From Thomasclavelia cocleata (GTDB lineage: Bacteria; Bacillota_I; Bacilli_A; Erysipelotrichales; Coprobacillaceae), in assembly GCF_900102365.1 (NCBI RefSeq), contig NZ_FOIN01000008.1, forward strand, positions 1 through 64,000: a stretch of DNA of 64,000 nucleotides. Direction: 5' to 3'. Below are positions 35,652-44,913 of the stretch, one piece after another. The position numbers and the translations under genes were made by a program. The stretch's first letter is position 1. Each line of letters starts with the position of its first letter. A model generated the notes under the pieces. The model was given only the letters and a program-made list of their open reading frames with translations, ran no database searches and was not told the DNA's origin.

Positions 35652-36878
35652 CTATTCTTCATAATAATTAACTCTTATTGTTATTCCTTCATATTCCTTT
35701 GCAACTTCATTAGCATATTTTTGAGCTTCTTTGATAAATTTACTATCTTTAGGAATATAAATATCAATTACACCATTTTTATTTTTACTATCTATATTTA
35801 AAACCTTCCCGTTTTCCATATTTACTGTTTCGGTTTTTTCCATATAATCAACTAATGATTTTGCTTCATCTTTCAGTCGTTTTTTAAAATTAACTTCATT
35901 TAATGAAATACTATTTCCTTCACCATTTACAACATAAGAAGGATCATTTGTATTTATAGAAATAATTTGAGTAAATGTATTAGTATTTTTATCATATAAA
36001 TCAAAACCATGTGTTTTATTTGTATTTACAGCTAAAGCTGAATTTTCGTCTTTAATTTTTCTAACTATTTCTTTTCCTCTTTGTAATTGTGGTTTGTCCC
36101 ATATATTTGATTTTACTTCTTCTAGTTTTGTTTCTTTTGACCAGGCAGCTGTACTAGCTGTTTGTTTAAATGTAAACTTACGATCACCAATTAAAGGTAT
36201 TTTATAATCAACAGTATAAATTGCAGTTAAATTAATAGTTCTACCATCTTCCATAATACTTGAAAGGGAAAAATTTAAACCACTCATACCATTTTCTACA
36301 CCCATATCTCTTAAAAACTCATCAGCACTTTTATCACCTGATTCTAAATATTTAGGCATCAGAATATTGGCTACAACAGGAGCAATTATTTTAGAGTTAA
36401 CAGTATTTTTAATTTCTCCTTTAATAATAGAATAAATTGCATTTAATACTTCTGTAGGATCTTCAGCTACAGATTTATATTTATTAGCTAATGATTTTCC
36501 AGCTTCTAAAATACTTTGAGCATCATCTTTAACTGTACTAATTGTTTCTTTTAAATCACTAACTGTCTGGTCTTTAGAAAACAAACTGCCACTAGAAGTT
36601 ACATCCTTAGATGCGTTTTTTATCATATTTGTAAAATCCCCAGTTTCTTTAATCAACTCATCAACTGGTTTAGTTGGATTTTCTATGGTATCTCCACGAT
36701 GAAAAATATACATGTATTGAGATAGTTCTTTAGCGGTTTGATTCAATGCATATTGAACTTTACTTTCTGCTCTAACCAATGTTGAAAGCGAAGTAATTCC
36801 TAGAAAAGCAAACATAAAGATTGTTAAAGCAATAGTTGCTTCAATTGTAACTGAACCTAATTCCCTTCTAGTCTTCAT
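35652..36878 (-). CDS. TadE/TadG-like pseudopilin, about 408 aa
   Basis: N-terminal class III/IV pilin signature: a basic leader RRELG then SVTIEATIALTIFMFAFLGI, with Glu at +5 after the presumed cleavage glycine. A large extracytoplasmic domain of mixed helix and strand follows, with no known enzyme motif. The start is the ATG at 36878, with GGGGA 8-12 nt upstream; a GTG at 36893 is also in frame. It lies 11 nt before the prepilin peptidase gene. It is a likely minor pilin or assembly initiator. Confidence 0.8.
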   Translation of the reverse strand: MKTRRELGSVTIEATIALTIFMFAFLGITSLSTLVRAESKVQYALNQTAKELSQYMYIFHRGDTIENPTKPVDELIKETGDFTNMIKNASKDVTSSGSLFSKDQTVSDLKETISTVKDDAQSILEAGKSLANKYKSVAEDPTEVLNAIYSIIKGEIKNTVNSKIIAPVVANILMPKYLESGDKSADEFLRDMGVENGMSGLNFSLSSIMEDGRTINLTAIYTVDYKIPLIGDRKFTFKQTASTAAWSKETKLEEVKSNIWDKPQLQRGKEIVRKIKDENSALAVNTNKTHGFDLYDKNTNTFTQIISINTNDPSYVVNGEGNSISLNEVNFKKRLKDEAKSLVDYMEKTETVNMENGKVLNIDSKNKNGVIDIYIPKDSKFIKEAQKYANEVAKEYEGITIRVNYYEE

Positions 36879-36897
36879 CCACTTTTTCCCCACTTAT

Positions 36898-37557
36898 TTA
36901 ATCATTCTCTTCGATCATTCCAATCATCTCTTCAGCTATTTTTGCTAATTCATCAGGTTCTATTTCTGTTGAACCTACAAAGAATTCACATGGTATCTTA
37001 TTTTCATCATCTAAAAATAAGTGATATACAGCATACTTACATACTTCACCACCTGAATCAACAGCTACTCCCTTATCTAGTAATGCTTTTTTATCTCCCA
37101 CTGTTGTTTCTTCAAATTGATCATTATAAACAACATCTCCACCATTTGGATATATTAATCGCAAATTTGAACTTCGATCGTTTTTTAAGTCTTCACGAAT
37201 GTCAGTTATCATAAAATTAGGATTTAATTCCTCATTAATTTTTGTTATTGTAATTAACGTTCCTAATTTCTCGCCATCTTTAGTAATCATTTTGACAGAA
37301 TTTGAGCGTATACTACTATTAGTGTTTTCATAATCAATAGGTAATTTCATCTTATACCTACTTGCCCTCAACACATATTCTTCTTCATACCCTTTAAAAT
37401 ATTTACTACTAATTTTAGTACTATCTTTTTTATCAGTATCTTTTATTTCCTCAGTTTCATTATTTTTATTATCAGCAGTTTCTTTATCATCACTACTACA
37501 AGCTGTAAACATTAATAAACAGCTTAAACAAATTAATAACTTAAACCTCTTTTTCAT
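36898..37557 (-). CDS. Lipoprotein, 219 aa
   Basis: From the ATG at 37557 (AGGAT 8 nt upstream) it starts MKKRFKLLICLSCLLMFTACSS, a lipoprotein signal with the cysteine of the lipobox near residue 20. A Lys/Asp/Glu-rich linker follows, then a compact domain with YKMKLPIDYENTNS and KLGTLITITKINEEL. No family recognised. Its start overlaps the end of the 1153-aa gene and the TadE-like gene follows 19 nt later. It may act as an outer-face chaperone or anchor of the Tad machine, as lipoproteins do in other secretion loci; this is inference. Confidence 0.75.
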   Translation of the reverse strand: MKKRFKLLICLSCLLMFTACSSDDKETADNKNNETEEIKDTDKKDSTKISSKYFKGYEEEYVLRASRYKMKLPIDYENTNSSIRSNSVKMITKDGEKLGTLITITKINEELNPNFMITDIREDLKNDRSSNLRLIYPNGGDVVYNDQFEETTVGDKKALLDKGVAVDSGGEVCKYAVYHLFLDDENKIPCEFFVGSTEIEPDELAKIAEEMIGMIEEND

Positions 37558-37558
37558 C

Positions 37559-40500
37559 TTAATATCCTCGTACACTTTCATAATTTAATTTTCTTGATTT
37601 TTTATTTATACTTCTAAAATCAAAATCTTTTTGTCCTTTTTCATTTTCAATAATTGGTATATCTAAAAATGTTGTTTCTACATCAACATCCCCATTAATT
37701 GTAATAATTGTATACATCTTTGAAAGATCAATATTTTTATCTTTACTTTTCAGATTAATCCCAATTAAATTAGCAGTTCGTTGTAACATCGCATCACGTT
37801 GAGAGTTCTTATTACTATTATCAAAATTTTGTAATAAAACAAATAATTTCAAATATTCTTTATAATTCATTGTAAAACCTGCGCCAGCTGAACTATTCCC
37901 TTTTTCTGATGTATCAGTAGTATTTGATGAAATTGATTGATTAAATTTATCAAAAGTTTTATTTATTTCTTCTGTTGCTTCTGATTTCAAATCCTCACTA
38001 TAATTACCAGCAATTTCTTGTATACTATTCTTTAATTCATTGCCTACTCCTGATATACTTTCATTAACTAAAGAATTAATCTTCCCATGAATATCAATAA
38101 TTTCCAACTCTAAATTTTTATTCATTTCTTCTAACACTTTGGTCAATCCAATTTTTTCATTAATATATTTATTTTTTAAATTTAATATTTCTTTTGCAAT
38201 ATTTTTAATAGGGATCAACTCAAAAATTTTATTTTTAATCTGTTCACTGATTTTTCCACCAAAACTATTATTCTTAATTTTATTTAAAATACTTTTTAAT
38301 TCCTGTTCTATATCTGTTTCTGATAATTCCAGATCATTACAAATAATTTGTTCTGCCTTTTCAAATATAGCTGAAGAAATTATACTTTCAATATTTTGAA
38401 CCATATCGCTACTAACTTTGTTAATATACTCATTTAAATTATCATTAACACTGTTAATTGCATTATCAGTGATTCCTAAAATTTTATCAGTAATACCATC
38501 TATTCCACCAACTACTGCATTTGTTACTTCTTCTTCTGCAAAATTTACGACCTCTTCAATAAATCTATTAGGTTTAAATACAAAAGTATCCTTGGTTTTT
38601 ATAAAAGCAACATCTTTACCATCCATTAATGCTTTAACATCAATCGTACTTTCACCTAATGCAAAGCCGCAAACTATAATCGTTTTTATCACTGGTATCA
38701 TAAAAGGCATAGAGCCTGCAATACTAGCTGCCGTAGTTCTTGCAGTAGAAGTAATTTGAGTATCAGTCATAGCATATAATAAATTAAGTACAAATCTCGT
38801 TGTATATAGTTTAGACTTCATTGCCTCAATATTTGCTTGTGGGGTATCCATTCCACATAGAATATATTCAACTTCACTTTGATAAAACGGATTAGTACTT
38901 GTGCTTTTACCAGCTAAAGTAACATCATTTTCACCTGATTCACTTGTATAATGACTAAACATTTCTGTCATGTATTCTGATATATATAAAGTATCTCGAC
39001 TATTTTCACCATCAAAAATATATCTAAGATTTGTAATTGATTTTAAAAATGAGCCCATACTATTAAAATAATTCATAAATTTTTCAGCTGTTTTATTTTT
39101 ATCATATTTACCTGATTCAAAATTATTAACCTTTTCACTACTATCAGTTTTTTCTATATAACCACTAGCAGAGCTGATTGAACTATCAGCATTACTAAGC
39201 GACTTATTTTCTGCTGATGGTTTAGCACTGCTTAAAACATGATCCAGCTTGTCTTTCTTACTTTCATCACCAGTAATATTTTTACAAATACTCTTTAAAT
39301 ACTTATAGAATTTATCTTCTTCATCAATTACTATTGGTTTTGTTCCAGAAAAACCACTTGTTTTATATTCAGAAAAATTTTCTTTAATTTTTTCTTTTTC
39401 TGTATTAGGTTCAATGTCAAAATTTTTAGTCTTTAATGACTTGTATAGCTTTTTACCATAAAGTGTTCCAACATTCTTATCATCTCTAAATGATTTTATA
39501 AAACTATCAATATATTCCTTATATTCAGTTACTGTGTTTTGCAAAGTTTTTAATTTATTTTTATCTAAATCTCTAGCACTACTTTCAAACTCTGCTTTCA
39601 TTGATGCTTTGTATTCACTTTGAGCTAAATCATCAATAGCATTTTTATAATTTTTCTTTGCTGATTCAGCTTTATCAATTGCCTTTTTTACAGCATTTAA
39701 TTTTTTATCTATCCCATTTAATTTAGATTTAATAATAGTAAGCTGTCCTTCTATTGCCCTAACAGCTTTTGAAACAACTTCAAACTTTTCATTTATCTTA
39801 GATGAATAATCAGTAATCTTATTATTATTTTGAACTTGATAAATAATAGCATTTTTATCCTCAAAATTTTGCTTAAAACTTTTTATCTTCTCATACTTTT
39901 CCTTATATTTCTTGTCCTCTTCACTTTCTACATAATTTTTATCTTTATATTTTTCTTTCATTTCTTTGTCATAATTATCACAATATTGTTTACAGTAATA
40001 ATATAACTTATTATATGAAGGATATTTTTCTTCTAAAGCTTTAACCGCATTATATATTGTTTCTGGATAATCATCAGAATTTACATTTTTTAATGCTAAT
40101 GCATTTGTTAAAGCACTTTTAATTTTCTTTAAATCACTACTCTCTTTTTGATTTGAATCATCAAGATATTTTTCTATATAACTATATAAATCCTCTTGAG
40201 AATACTTCGTTAATTTCTTTTTATCATTATCACTTAATTTAGCTTTTTTATATTTATTAACTATATTATCTTTTTTATTATGAAGACTTAAAACTTTACA
40301 AATATAATCTATTTGAGAACCATTTATATCTCTTAAAGTATTCAACATATCATCAATTGATGTTCCAAGTAAATCATTATATTCATTTATCGTATCATAT
40401 GCTTCTTGACATTTCTTTCCTATCTCTGATATCTTGTCTTCATATTCAATTTTTTTATTTACTGCTTCAGCTTGTTTATCAACATCACCTAATGTTTTTA

Positions 40501-41020
40501 ATTTAGTAATTAATCCTGTTGCAAGACTAACAGGTCCCCGATATTTCATATATTCAATGATTTGATTTTTCATTACATCAGGATTTGTTATTTGTGATTC
40601 GTTTGCACCAGCAATACTTAAATTATTTATAGCACTTATTTTTACTAGATTATCAAATTGCTGTGTATTAGAATCATTCATAAAATTTTTAAAACTATTA
40701 ATAATATTTAGTGATATGGCATCACTACCTTGAATCATTGAAGAACTTTCTAAATTATTATTAAAATACATTTCTGCCTGATTTACAAAACTATTTGGAT
40801 CATCTTGAGTAGCTAACAAACCATAATTATCATAAAGTTCATCATGAAATTCAGATAATAAAGCATTAAAAACTAGATCACCTGAACTAGTAACTATTGT
40901 TTTAGCAGCATCTAATCTAGCAGCATCAAATACATAACCGCCAAATACAAATGAGGGCAGCATGATAATAATTAAAAATACAGTTACTCCACCTCGACAT
41001 TTTTTGAGTAAAAAATCCAC
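37559..41020 (-). CDS. Large pilin-like coiled-coil protein (DUF5702/TadG-like), 1153 aa
   Basis: The start codon is GTG at 41020 after GGGAGGTG. The N-terminus LKKCRGGVTVFLIIIMLPSF resembles a type IV pilin leader followed by the hydrophobic helix, and is the opening of DUF5702 proteins found in Firmicute tad loci. FGGYVFDAARLDAAKTIVTSSGDLVFNALL matches TadG-like pseudopilins. The following 1000 residues are very helical, Lys/Asp/Glu/Ser rich with long coiled coils (about 180-480), and carry a hydrophobic patch near 750-790. It is probably exported and either plugs or extends the pilus base. Codon use matches its neighbours. Confidence 0.78.
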   Translation of the reverse strand: MDFLLKKCRGGVTVFLIIIMLPSFVFGGYVFDAARLDAAKTIVTSSGDLVFNALLSEFHDELYDNYGLLATQDDPNSFVNQAEMYFNNNLESSSMIQGSDAISLNIINSFKNFMNDSNTQQFDNLVKISAINNLSIAGANESQITNPDVMKNQIIEYMKYRGPVSLATGLITKLKTLGDVDKQAEAVNKKIEYEDKISEIGKKCQEAYDTINEYNDLLGTSIDDMLNTLRDINGSQIDYICKVLSLHNKKDNIVNKYKKAKLSDNDKKKLTKYSQEDLYSYIEKYLDDSNQKESSDLKKIKSALTNALALKNVNSDDYPETIYNAVKALEEKYPSYNKLYYYCKQYCDNYDKEMKEKYKDKNYVESEEDKKYKEKYEKIKSFKQNFEDKNAIIYQVQNNNKITDYSSKINEKFEVVSKAVRAIEGQLTIIKSKLNGIDKKLNAVKKAIDKAESAKKNYKNAIDDLAQSEYKASMKAEFESSARDLDKNKLKTLQNTVTEYKEYIDSFIKSFRDDKNVGTLYGKKLYKSLKTKNFDIEPNTEKEKIKENFSEYKTSGFSGTKPIVIDEEDKFYKYLKSICKNITGDESKKDKLDHVLSSAKPSAENKSLSNADSSISSASGYIEKTDSSEKVNNFESGKYDKNKTAEKFMNYFNSMGSFLKSITNLRYIFDGENSRDTLYISEYMTEMFSHYTSESGENDVTLAGKSTSTNPFYQSEVEYILCGMDTPQANIEAMKSKLYTTRFVLNLLYAMTDTQITSTARTTAASIAGSMPFMIPVIKTIIVCGFALGESTIDVKALMDGKDVAFIKTKDTFVFKPNRFIEEVVNFAEEEVTNAVVGGIDGITDKILGITDNAINSVNDNLNEYINKVSSDMVQNIESIISSAIFEKAEQIICNDLELSETDIEQELKSILNKIKNNSFGGKISEQIKNKIFELIPIKNIAKEILNLKNKYINEKIGLTKVLEEMNKNLELEIIDIHGKINSLVNESISGVGNELKNSIQEIAGNYSEDLKSEATEEINKTFDKFNQSISSNTTDTSEKGNSSAGAGFTMNYKEYLKLFVLLQNFDNSNKNSQRDAMLQRTANLIGINLKSKDKNIDLSKMYTIITINGDVDVETTFLDIPIIENEKGQKDFDFRSINKKSRKLNYESVRGY

Positions 41021-41036
41021 GTATTTTTCACCTCCC

Positions 41037-41729
41037 TTATTTAAATTTTAAAAATGAAAATTGTTTTGTGATTTTGTTTATTACATCTTTTGCATTATCT
41101 GATATTTTACATTTTTTGGCTAAATATTCTCCTAAATCAAATACAATATCAGTATTTCTAAGAAATTCAGAACTATCACTAACAAAAGCTACTGTACTAA
41201 ATTGTTTATTTATCTCAGTCGGTAAACCTAAAAAATTAAAGAAACGTGGTAATTTAACTTTGCTATTAACAATAACTTCAACTTTATTAGATAATATGTT
41301 TGATTTAGATTTAATTTCAACATTTGTTATACTAGAATTAATATCAAAATAAGCTTTAACATCCATTACCCTTTTTAATTTGGTACTAGCCACACCATCA
41401 AATTTTCGTTCTCCTATTCCCCAATAACGATATGGATTTAAATCATGATAAATTTCTTTAATTAATCCAGCATCAAAACTATTTACCCCTTCAAAATCAA
41501 TTTTATTAGTTTCAATTTCTCCATATTTAGGATAACCAGATTGTATCATTATCCTACTTGCAACATCAGCTACACGATCTGCTCGAGATTGTAGAGTTGC
41601 CAATTCTAGTTGATAATAGCCCATGATAAATAAAAAACATACAATAATAAAAACAATCGGCATTATAATAGAAGCTTCTACGATTGTAGCTGCTCCTTTT
41701 TCTTTTTTTAATTGTTCAACTACTTTCAT
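41037..41729 (-). CDS. TadE-like pseudopilin, 230 aa
   Basis: N-terminus LKKEKG then AATIVEASIIMPIVFIIVCFLFIMGYYQLELA, a typical TadE signature with the conserved Glu after the cleavage glycine. About 180 extracytoplasmic residues follow, with LQSRADRVADVASRIM just after the helix, as in TadE/TadF. It stands between the Flp-like pilin and the 1153-aa protein. Expected role: minor pilin in Tad pilus biogenesis. Confidence 0.87.
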   Translation of the reverse strand: MKVVEQLKKEKGAATIVEASIIMPIVFIIVCFLFIMGYYQLELATLQSRADRVADVASRIMIQSGYPKYGEIETNKIDFEGVNSFDAGLIKEIYHDLNPYRYWGIGERKFDGVASTKLKRVMDVKAYFDINSSITNVEIKSKSNILSNKVEVIVNSKVKLPRFFNFLGLPTEINKQFSTVAFVSDSSEFLRNTDIVFDLGEYLAKKCKISDNAKDVINKITKQFSFLKFK

Positions 41730-41768
41730 AAAAGCTCACCTATAAATATTTACCTGTCCAACATGAAC

Positions 41769-41984
41769 CTACCCGTGTGAACCTAATCCACTAGTATCCC
41801 CAATTTGATCGAATAAATTATTAATCAACTCCATAATCCTATCTTTAAATAACCATGCTATTGCTACTGCAATAACAACAATTAAAATTACTGCTACAAT
41901 ATCAGCTGCCCCTCTTTCTTCATTTAAAAAATCATTTAATCTTTCTTTTAATAAAAATTTTTTCACTTGTAAGTATGCTAACAT
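41769..41984 (-). CDS. Flp1-like pilin, 71 aa
   Basis: A small protein with a hydrophilic 26-residue leader ending ERG, then AADIVAVILIVVIAVAIAWLFKDRIMELI, matching the Flp1-like family of Firmicute tad loci, and a Gly/Ser-rich end (DTSGLGSHG). It is the candidate major pilin, matured by the operon's A24 peptidase. AAAGGAGAAAG precedes the ATG. It follows tadC by 17 nt, where a flp gene is expected. It lacks the classical Glu-Tyr of proteobacterial Flp. Confidence 0.87.
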   Translation of the reverse strand: MLAYLQVKKFLLKERLNDFLNEERGAADIVAVILIVVIAVAIAWLFKDRIMELINNLFDQIGDTSGLGSHG

Positions 41985-42001
41985 TTTCTCTTTCTCCTTT
42001 T

Positions 42002-42871
42002 CTAAAACATATTTGTAAACAATGGAACTATAATTACAATTAAAATTCCCATAAAAATTATTCCAGTTGGAATCAGTAATTTTGAATCAGCAGCTGCTCC
42101 TTTTTGAATAGTGCGCTGTTTTTTTTCATTCCAGCTTTCTTCTGATAACTCTCTTAATGATTTCGCTAGTTCGCCACTTCCTTTTTCTAAATTTTGTTCA
42201 ATAACAGAAATAAATTTTTTAATTTCCTTTACATTACATTGCTTTGAAAAATTCATCAAAGCTTCATGGGTTGAAAATCCATTATTCATTTCGTCTTCAG
42301 CTTTCTGCATTTCTAAATAAAGTTCATGATTACTATTAAAAGCTATTTTTGCCCATGCCTCTTTTAAAATAAGCCCAGTATTGATTAATAAAGCCATCTT
42401 AGATAATACTGTAGGTAAATCTTTTAATAAATTTTCATGACGATTATTTACTGCTTGTAAAACTGTATAATCAATGTAATATGCTAGTATTAATCCACAT
42501 ACAAAAGACAAAACAACAATCTCAATACTATCTACTATTAGTGCAAACATCATACCTATTGGAATAATTGTAAGAACATATGAAATTTGCCCTGCAACAT
42601 TAACATATAAAAAATATTCTGCATCTTCTTGTCCTTTAATTTCAATTAAGTTTTTTAATTTCTTTTGAAAATAAGAGTTATGTAAATCTAAATTAAATTT
42701 CTCAATTGCACAAAAACCGATTTGAAACAATCCTGGTAAAAAATATTCATCACTATCAATATCTGCAATTTGTTCTTCATATTTTTCTTTAGAAACAATC
42801 ATTAAATAAAGCCAAAATAAAGTAAATAACAAACCTATTATTAATATTACAATTTTTATTCTTAATGTCAT
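42002..42871 (-). CDS. tadC: TadC, inner-membrane platform protein
   Basis: A 289-aa type II secretion F-domain protein with three or four membrane segments (about residues 5-23, 98-140 and 265-288). The cytoplasmic part carries the family text LIPTGIIFMGILIVIIVPLF at the end and MNNGFSTHEALMNFSKQC near 190. With TadB it forms the membrane rotor driven by TadA. It overlaps no neighbour but is 1 nt from tadB. No gene in the set encodes an outer-membrane secretin, as expected in a Gram-positive. Confidence 0.9.
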   Translation of the reverse strand: MTLRIKIVILIIGLLFTLFWLYLMIVSKEKYEEQIADIDSDEYFLPGLFQIGFCAIEKFNLDLHNSYFQKKLKNLIEIKGQEDAEYFLYVNVAGQISYVLTIIPIGMMFALIVDSIEIVVLSFVCGLILAYYIDYTVLQAVNNRHENLLKDLPTVLSKMALLINTGLILKEAWAKIAFNSNHELYLEMQKAEDEMNNGFSTHEALMNFSKQCNVKEIKKFISVIEQNLEKGSGELAKSLRELSEESWNEKKQRTIQKGAAADSKLLIPTGIIFMGILIVIIVPLFTNMF

Positions 42872-42872
42872 T

Positions 42873-43658
42873 TTATACCTCTATCTTGATAATTTTTAAT
42901 CCTAATCGATATGCAAGAATAAAAATTATCAGTGCAATTATTTTAGTAGTAATAGTTGTAAAATTAAGTGCCATAATAGCATCAAACCCCATTGTCTGCA
43001 TCATTGCAATAATAATAAACGGCATTAAAATAATTATATTTAACTGATTTTTATTACCAGCAATAATTGTGTTGATCTCTAATTCAATATCAATTTTTTG
43101 AGTAATTATTTCTTTACAATCATTAATAATTACTTTTAAATTTCCACCTAATCTAATACAAGTACAAAAGGTATCACAAAAATCCTTTATATCCTCTAAA
43201 TGACTTCTATCAGCAAAATTCATTAATAAATTTTCAATTACAATATTATTGTATAAACCACCTATAATAATATTAACTTCCTTAGTTATATACGCATTTT
43301 CACCATGTTGACTAATCATATCTTCTAAAGCATTATTAAATGCATCATTAACGTTATCTCCTGCTGCTAATGAATTATTTAATGAATCCAATAAATCCCT
43401 AAATTCCAATAACAATTTTTTCTTTCTTTTATCAATAAGATATTTTCTGTATACTGGTATTGCTTTAAAGCCAAAAAATATTGCAATAACAAAACTGATA
43501 ATAACAATCCCAAAGAATATCTGAATTGCTAGAAAAGCAATTATAAAGCCAATAAAAAAACCAATAAGCTTTTCTTTAATACCAATATTGATATAATCAT
43601 AATCTATTGCATCAGTATAAATTCCCTCAATTAATTCATATTTTTCTTTTTTAAACAT
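42873..43658 (-). CDS. tadB: TadB, inner-membrane platform protein
   Basis: A 261-aa partner of TadC. Two membrane segments near residues 32-65 and two near the C-terminus (about 205-258). The cytoplasmic F-domain between has FRDLLDSLNNSLAAGDNVNDAFNNA near 105 and CIRLGGNLKVIINDCKEI near 167. It sits 12 nt after tadA, in the order tadA-B-C that defines the locus. Confidence 0.92.
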   Translation of the reverse strand: MFKKEKYELIEGIYTDAIDYDYINIGIKEKLIGFFIGFIIAFLAIQIFFGIVIISFVIAIFFGFKAIPVYRKYLIDKRKKKLLLEFRDLLDSLNNSLAAGDNVNDAFNNALEDMISQHGENAYITKEVNIIIGGLYNNIVIENLLMNFADRSHLEDIKDFCDTFCTCIRLGGNLKVIINDCKEIITQKIDIELEINTIIAGNKNQLNIIILMPFIIIAMMQTMGFDAIMALNFTTITTKIIALIIFILAYRLGLKIIKIEV

Positions 43659-43670
43659 TGTTCTTTTCCT

Positions 43671-44909
43671 CTAAATTTCGATATTAAATCCTGCTAATTT
43701 TAATTTATACGTATTTTTAAATTCATTAGAGGTTCTTGATAAGCTTCCTGATACCTTTTCCAATGTAGTATTTTCATCTTCAATAAATTGATAAATTGGA
43801 TTAAGAATTATTTCTCCATTTTCATATCCTAATACTTCACTTATTTCCATAGTCTTTCTTGAATGATCTCGCAATCTTGATAAATGAATAATAATATCTA
43901 AAGATGAAGCAATTTGCTGTCTTACTGCCTCTAATGGCAATCCCTCTGAACCTGTTAAAACCATTGTTTCTAAACGACTTAACATATCTTTAGTGGAATT
44001 AGCATGACCTGTAGATAAAGAACCATCATGACCTGTATTCATGGCTTGAAGCATATCTAATGCTTCACCCCCTCTTACTTCCCCAACTATTATTCTTTCT
44101 GGACGCATTCTTAACGATGATTTTATTAAATCTCTAATACTTATAGCTCCTGCGCCTGTCGTATTAGCATTTCTAGTTTCCAAACTGACTAAATTTTCAA
44201 TTCCTACAAGCTGTAATTCAGCTGAATCTTCAATAGTTATAATTCTTTCTTCTTTGGGAATATAATTGGATAAAGCATTTAAAAAAGTTGTCTTCCCTGA
44301 TCCTGTTCCTCCAGAAACAAAAATATTGTATTTAGCTTTCACTAAACATTTTAAAATCTCTGCTATTTTAGGTGTAATTGAACCAAATTTAATTAATTGT
44401 TCCATTGTCATTGGTGTTTTAGAAAATTTACGAATTGTAACAATTGGGCCATTTAATGAGATTGGTGGTAAAACAACATTAACACGTGAGCCATTAGGTA
44501 AACGTGTATCTACAATCGGATTTGCCTGATTTACCTCTCTTCCTGCTAATCCTACAATTTTTTGAATTATATCTTCTAGCCGTTCCTCTGATTCAAACTT
44601 TTCTGCCAGCTTTGTCAATTTCCCACTTTTTTCGATAAAAATATTTTCATGTCCATTTATCATTATTTCAGTAATATTGTCATCATTAATAATAGAGTCT
44701 AAAATATCTAGTCCCCTAATTGAACTATAAACACGATTTATCAAATCTACTTGTTCTTTAATTGATATATATACTCCCTTTGTAATTTGTAAGATAATCT
44801 CACTAATCTTTTCTTGTAATAAATCATCTGTAAATTCATTAAGTGAATACTCTTTTAATAAAATATCTTTAGTTCTTGCTATTACTTCATTTTTATATTC
44901 TTCATCCAT
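43671..44909 (-). CDS. tadA: TadA/CpaF secretion ATPase
   Basis: A 412-aa hexameric ATPase that powers pilus assembly. Walker A FVSGGTGSGKTTFLNAL near residue 198, Asp box TIEDSAELQL near 226, Walker B and GEVRGGEALDMLQAMNTGHDGSLST near 276. The N-terminal domain carries DDNITEIMINGHENIFIE, the usual CpaF opening. No clear Shine-Dalgarno stands before the ATG at 44909; translation is probably coupled to the upstream gene, which ends 4 nt earlier. Full length and intact. Confidence 0.95.
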   Translation of the reverse strand: MDEEYKNEVIARTKDILLKEYSLNEFTDDLLQEKISEIILQITKGVYISIKEQVDLINRVYSSIRGLDILDSIINDDNITEIMINGHENIFIEKSGKLTKLAEKFESEERLEDIIQKIVGLAGREVNQANPIVDTRLPNGSRVNVVLPPISLNGPIVTIRKFSKTPMTMEQLIKFGSITPKIAEILKCLVKAKYNIFVSGGTGSGKTTFLNALSNYIPKEERIITIEDSAELQLVGIENLVSLETRNANTTGAGAISIRDLIKSSLRMRPERIIVGEVRGGEALDMLQAMNTGHDGSLSTGHANSTKDMLSRLETMVLTGSEGLPLEAVRQQIASSLDIIIHLSRLRDHSRKTMEISEVLGYENGEIILNPIYQFIEDENTTLEKVSGSLSRTSNEFKNTYKLKLAGFNIEI

Positions 44910-44913
44910 ATAT

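Noticed and set aside
38139-38759. Plus-strand open frames inside the 1153-aa gene
   Set aside because: Shadows of the real minus-strand frame, with no start signals.
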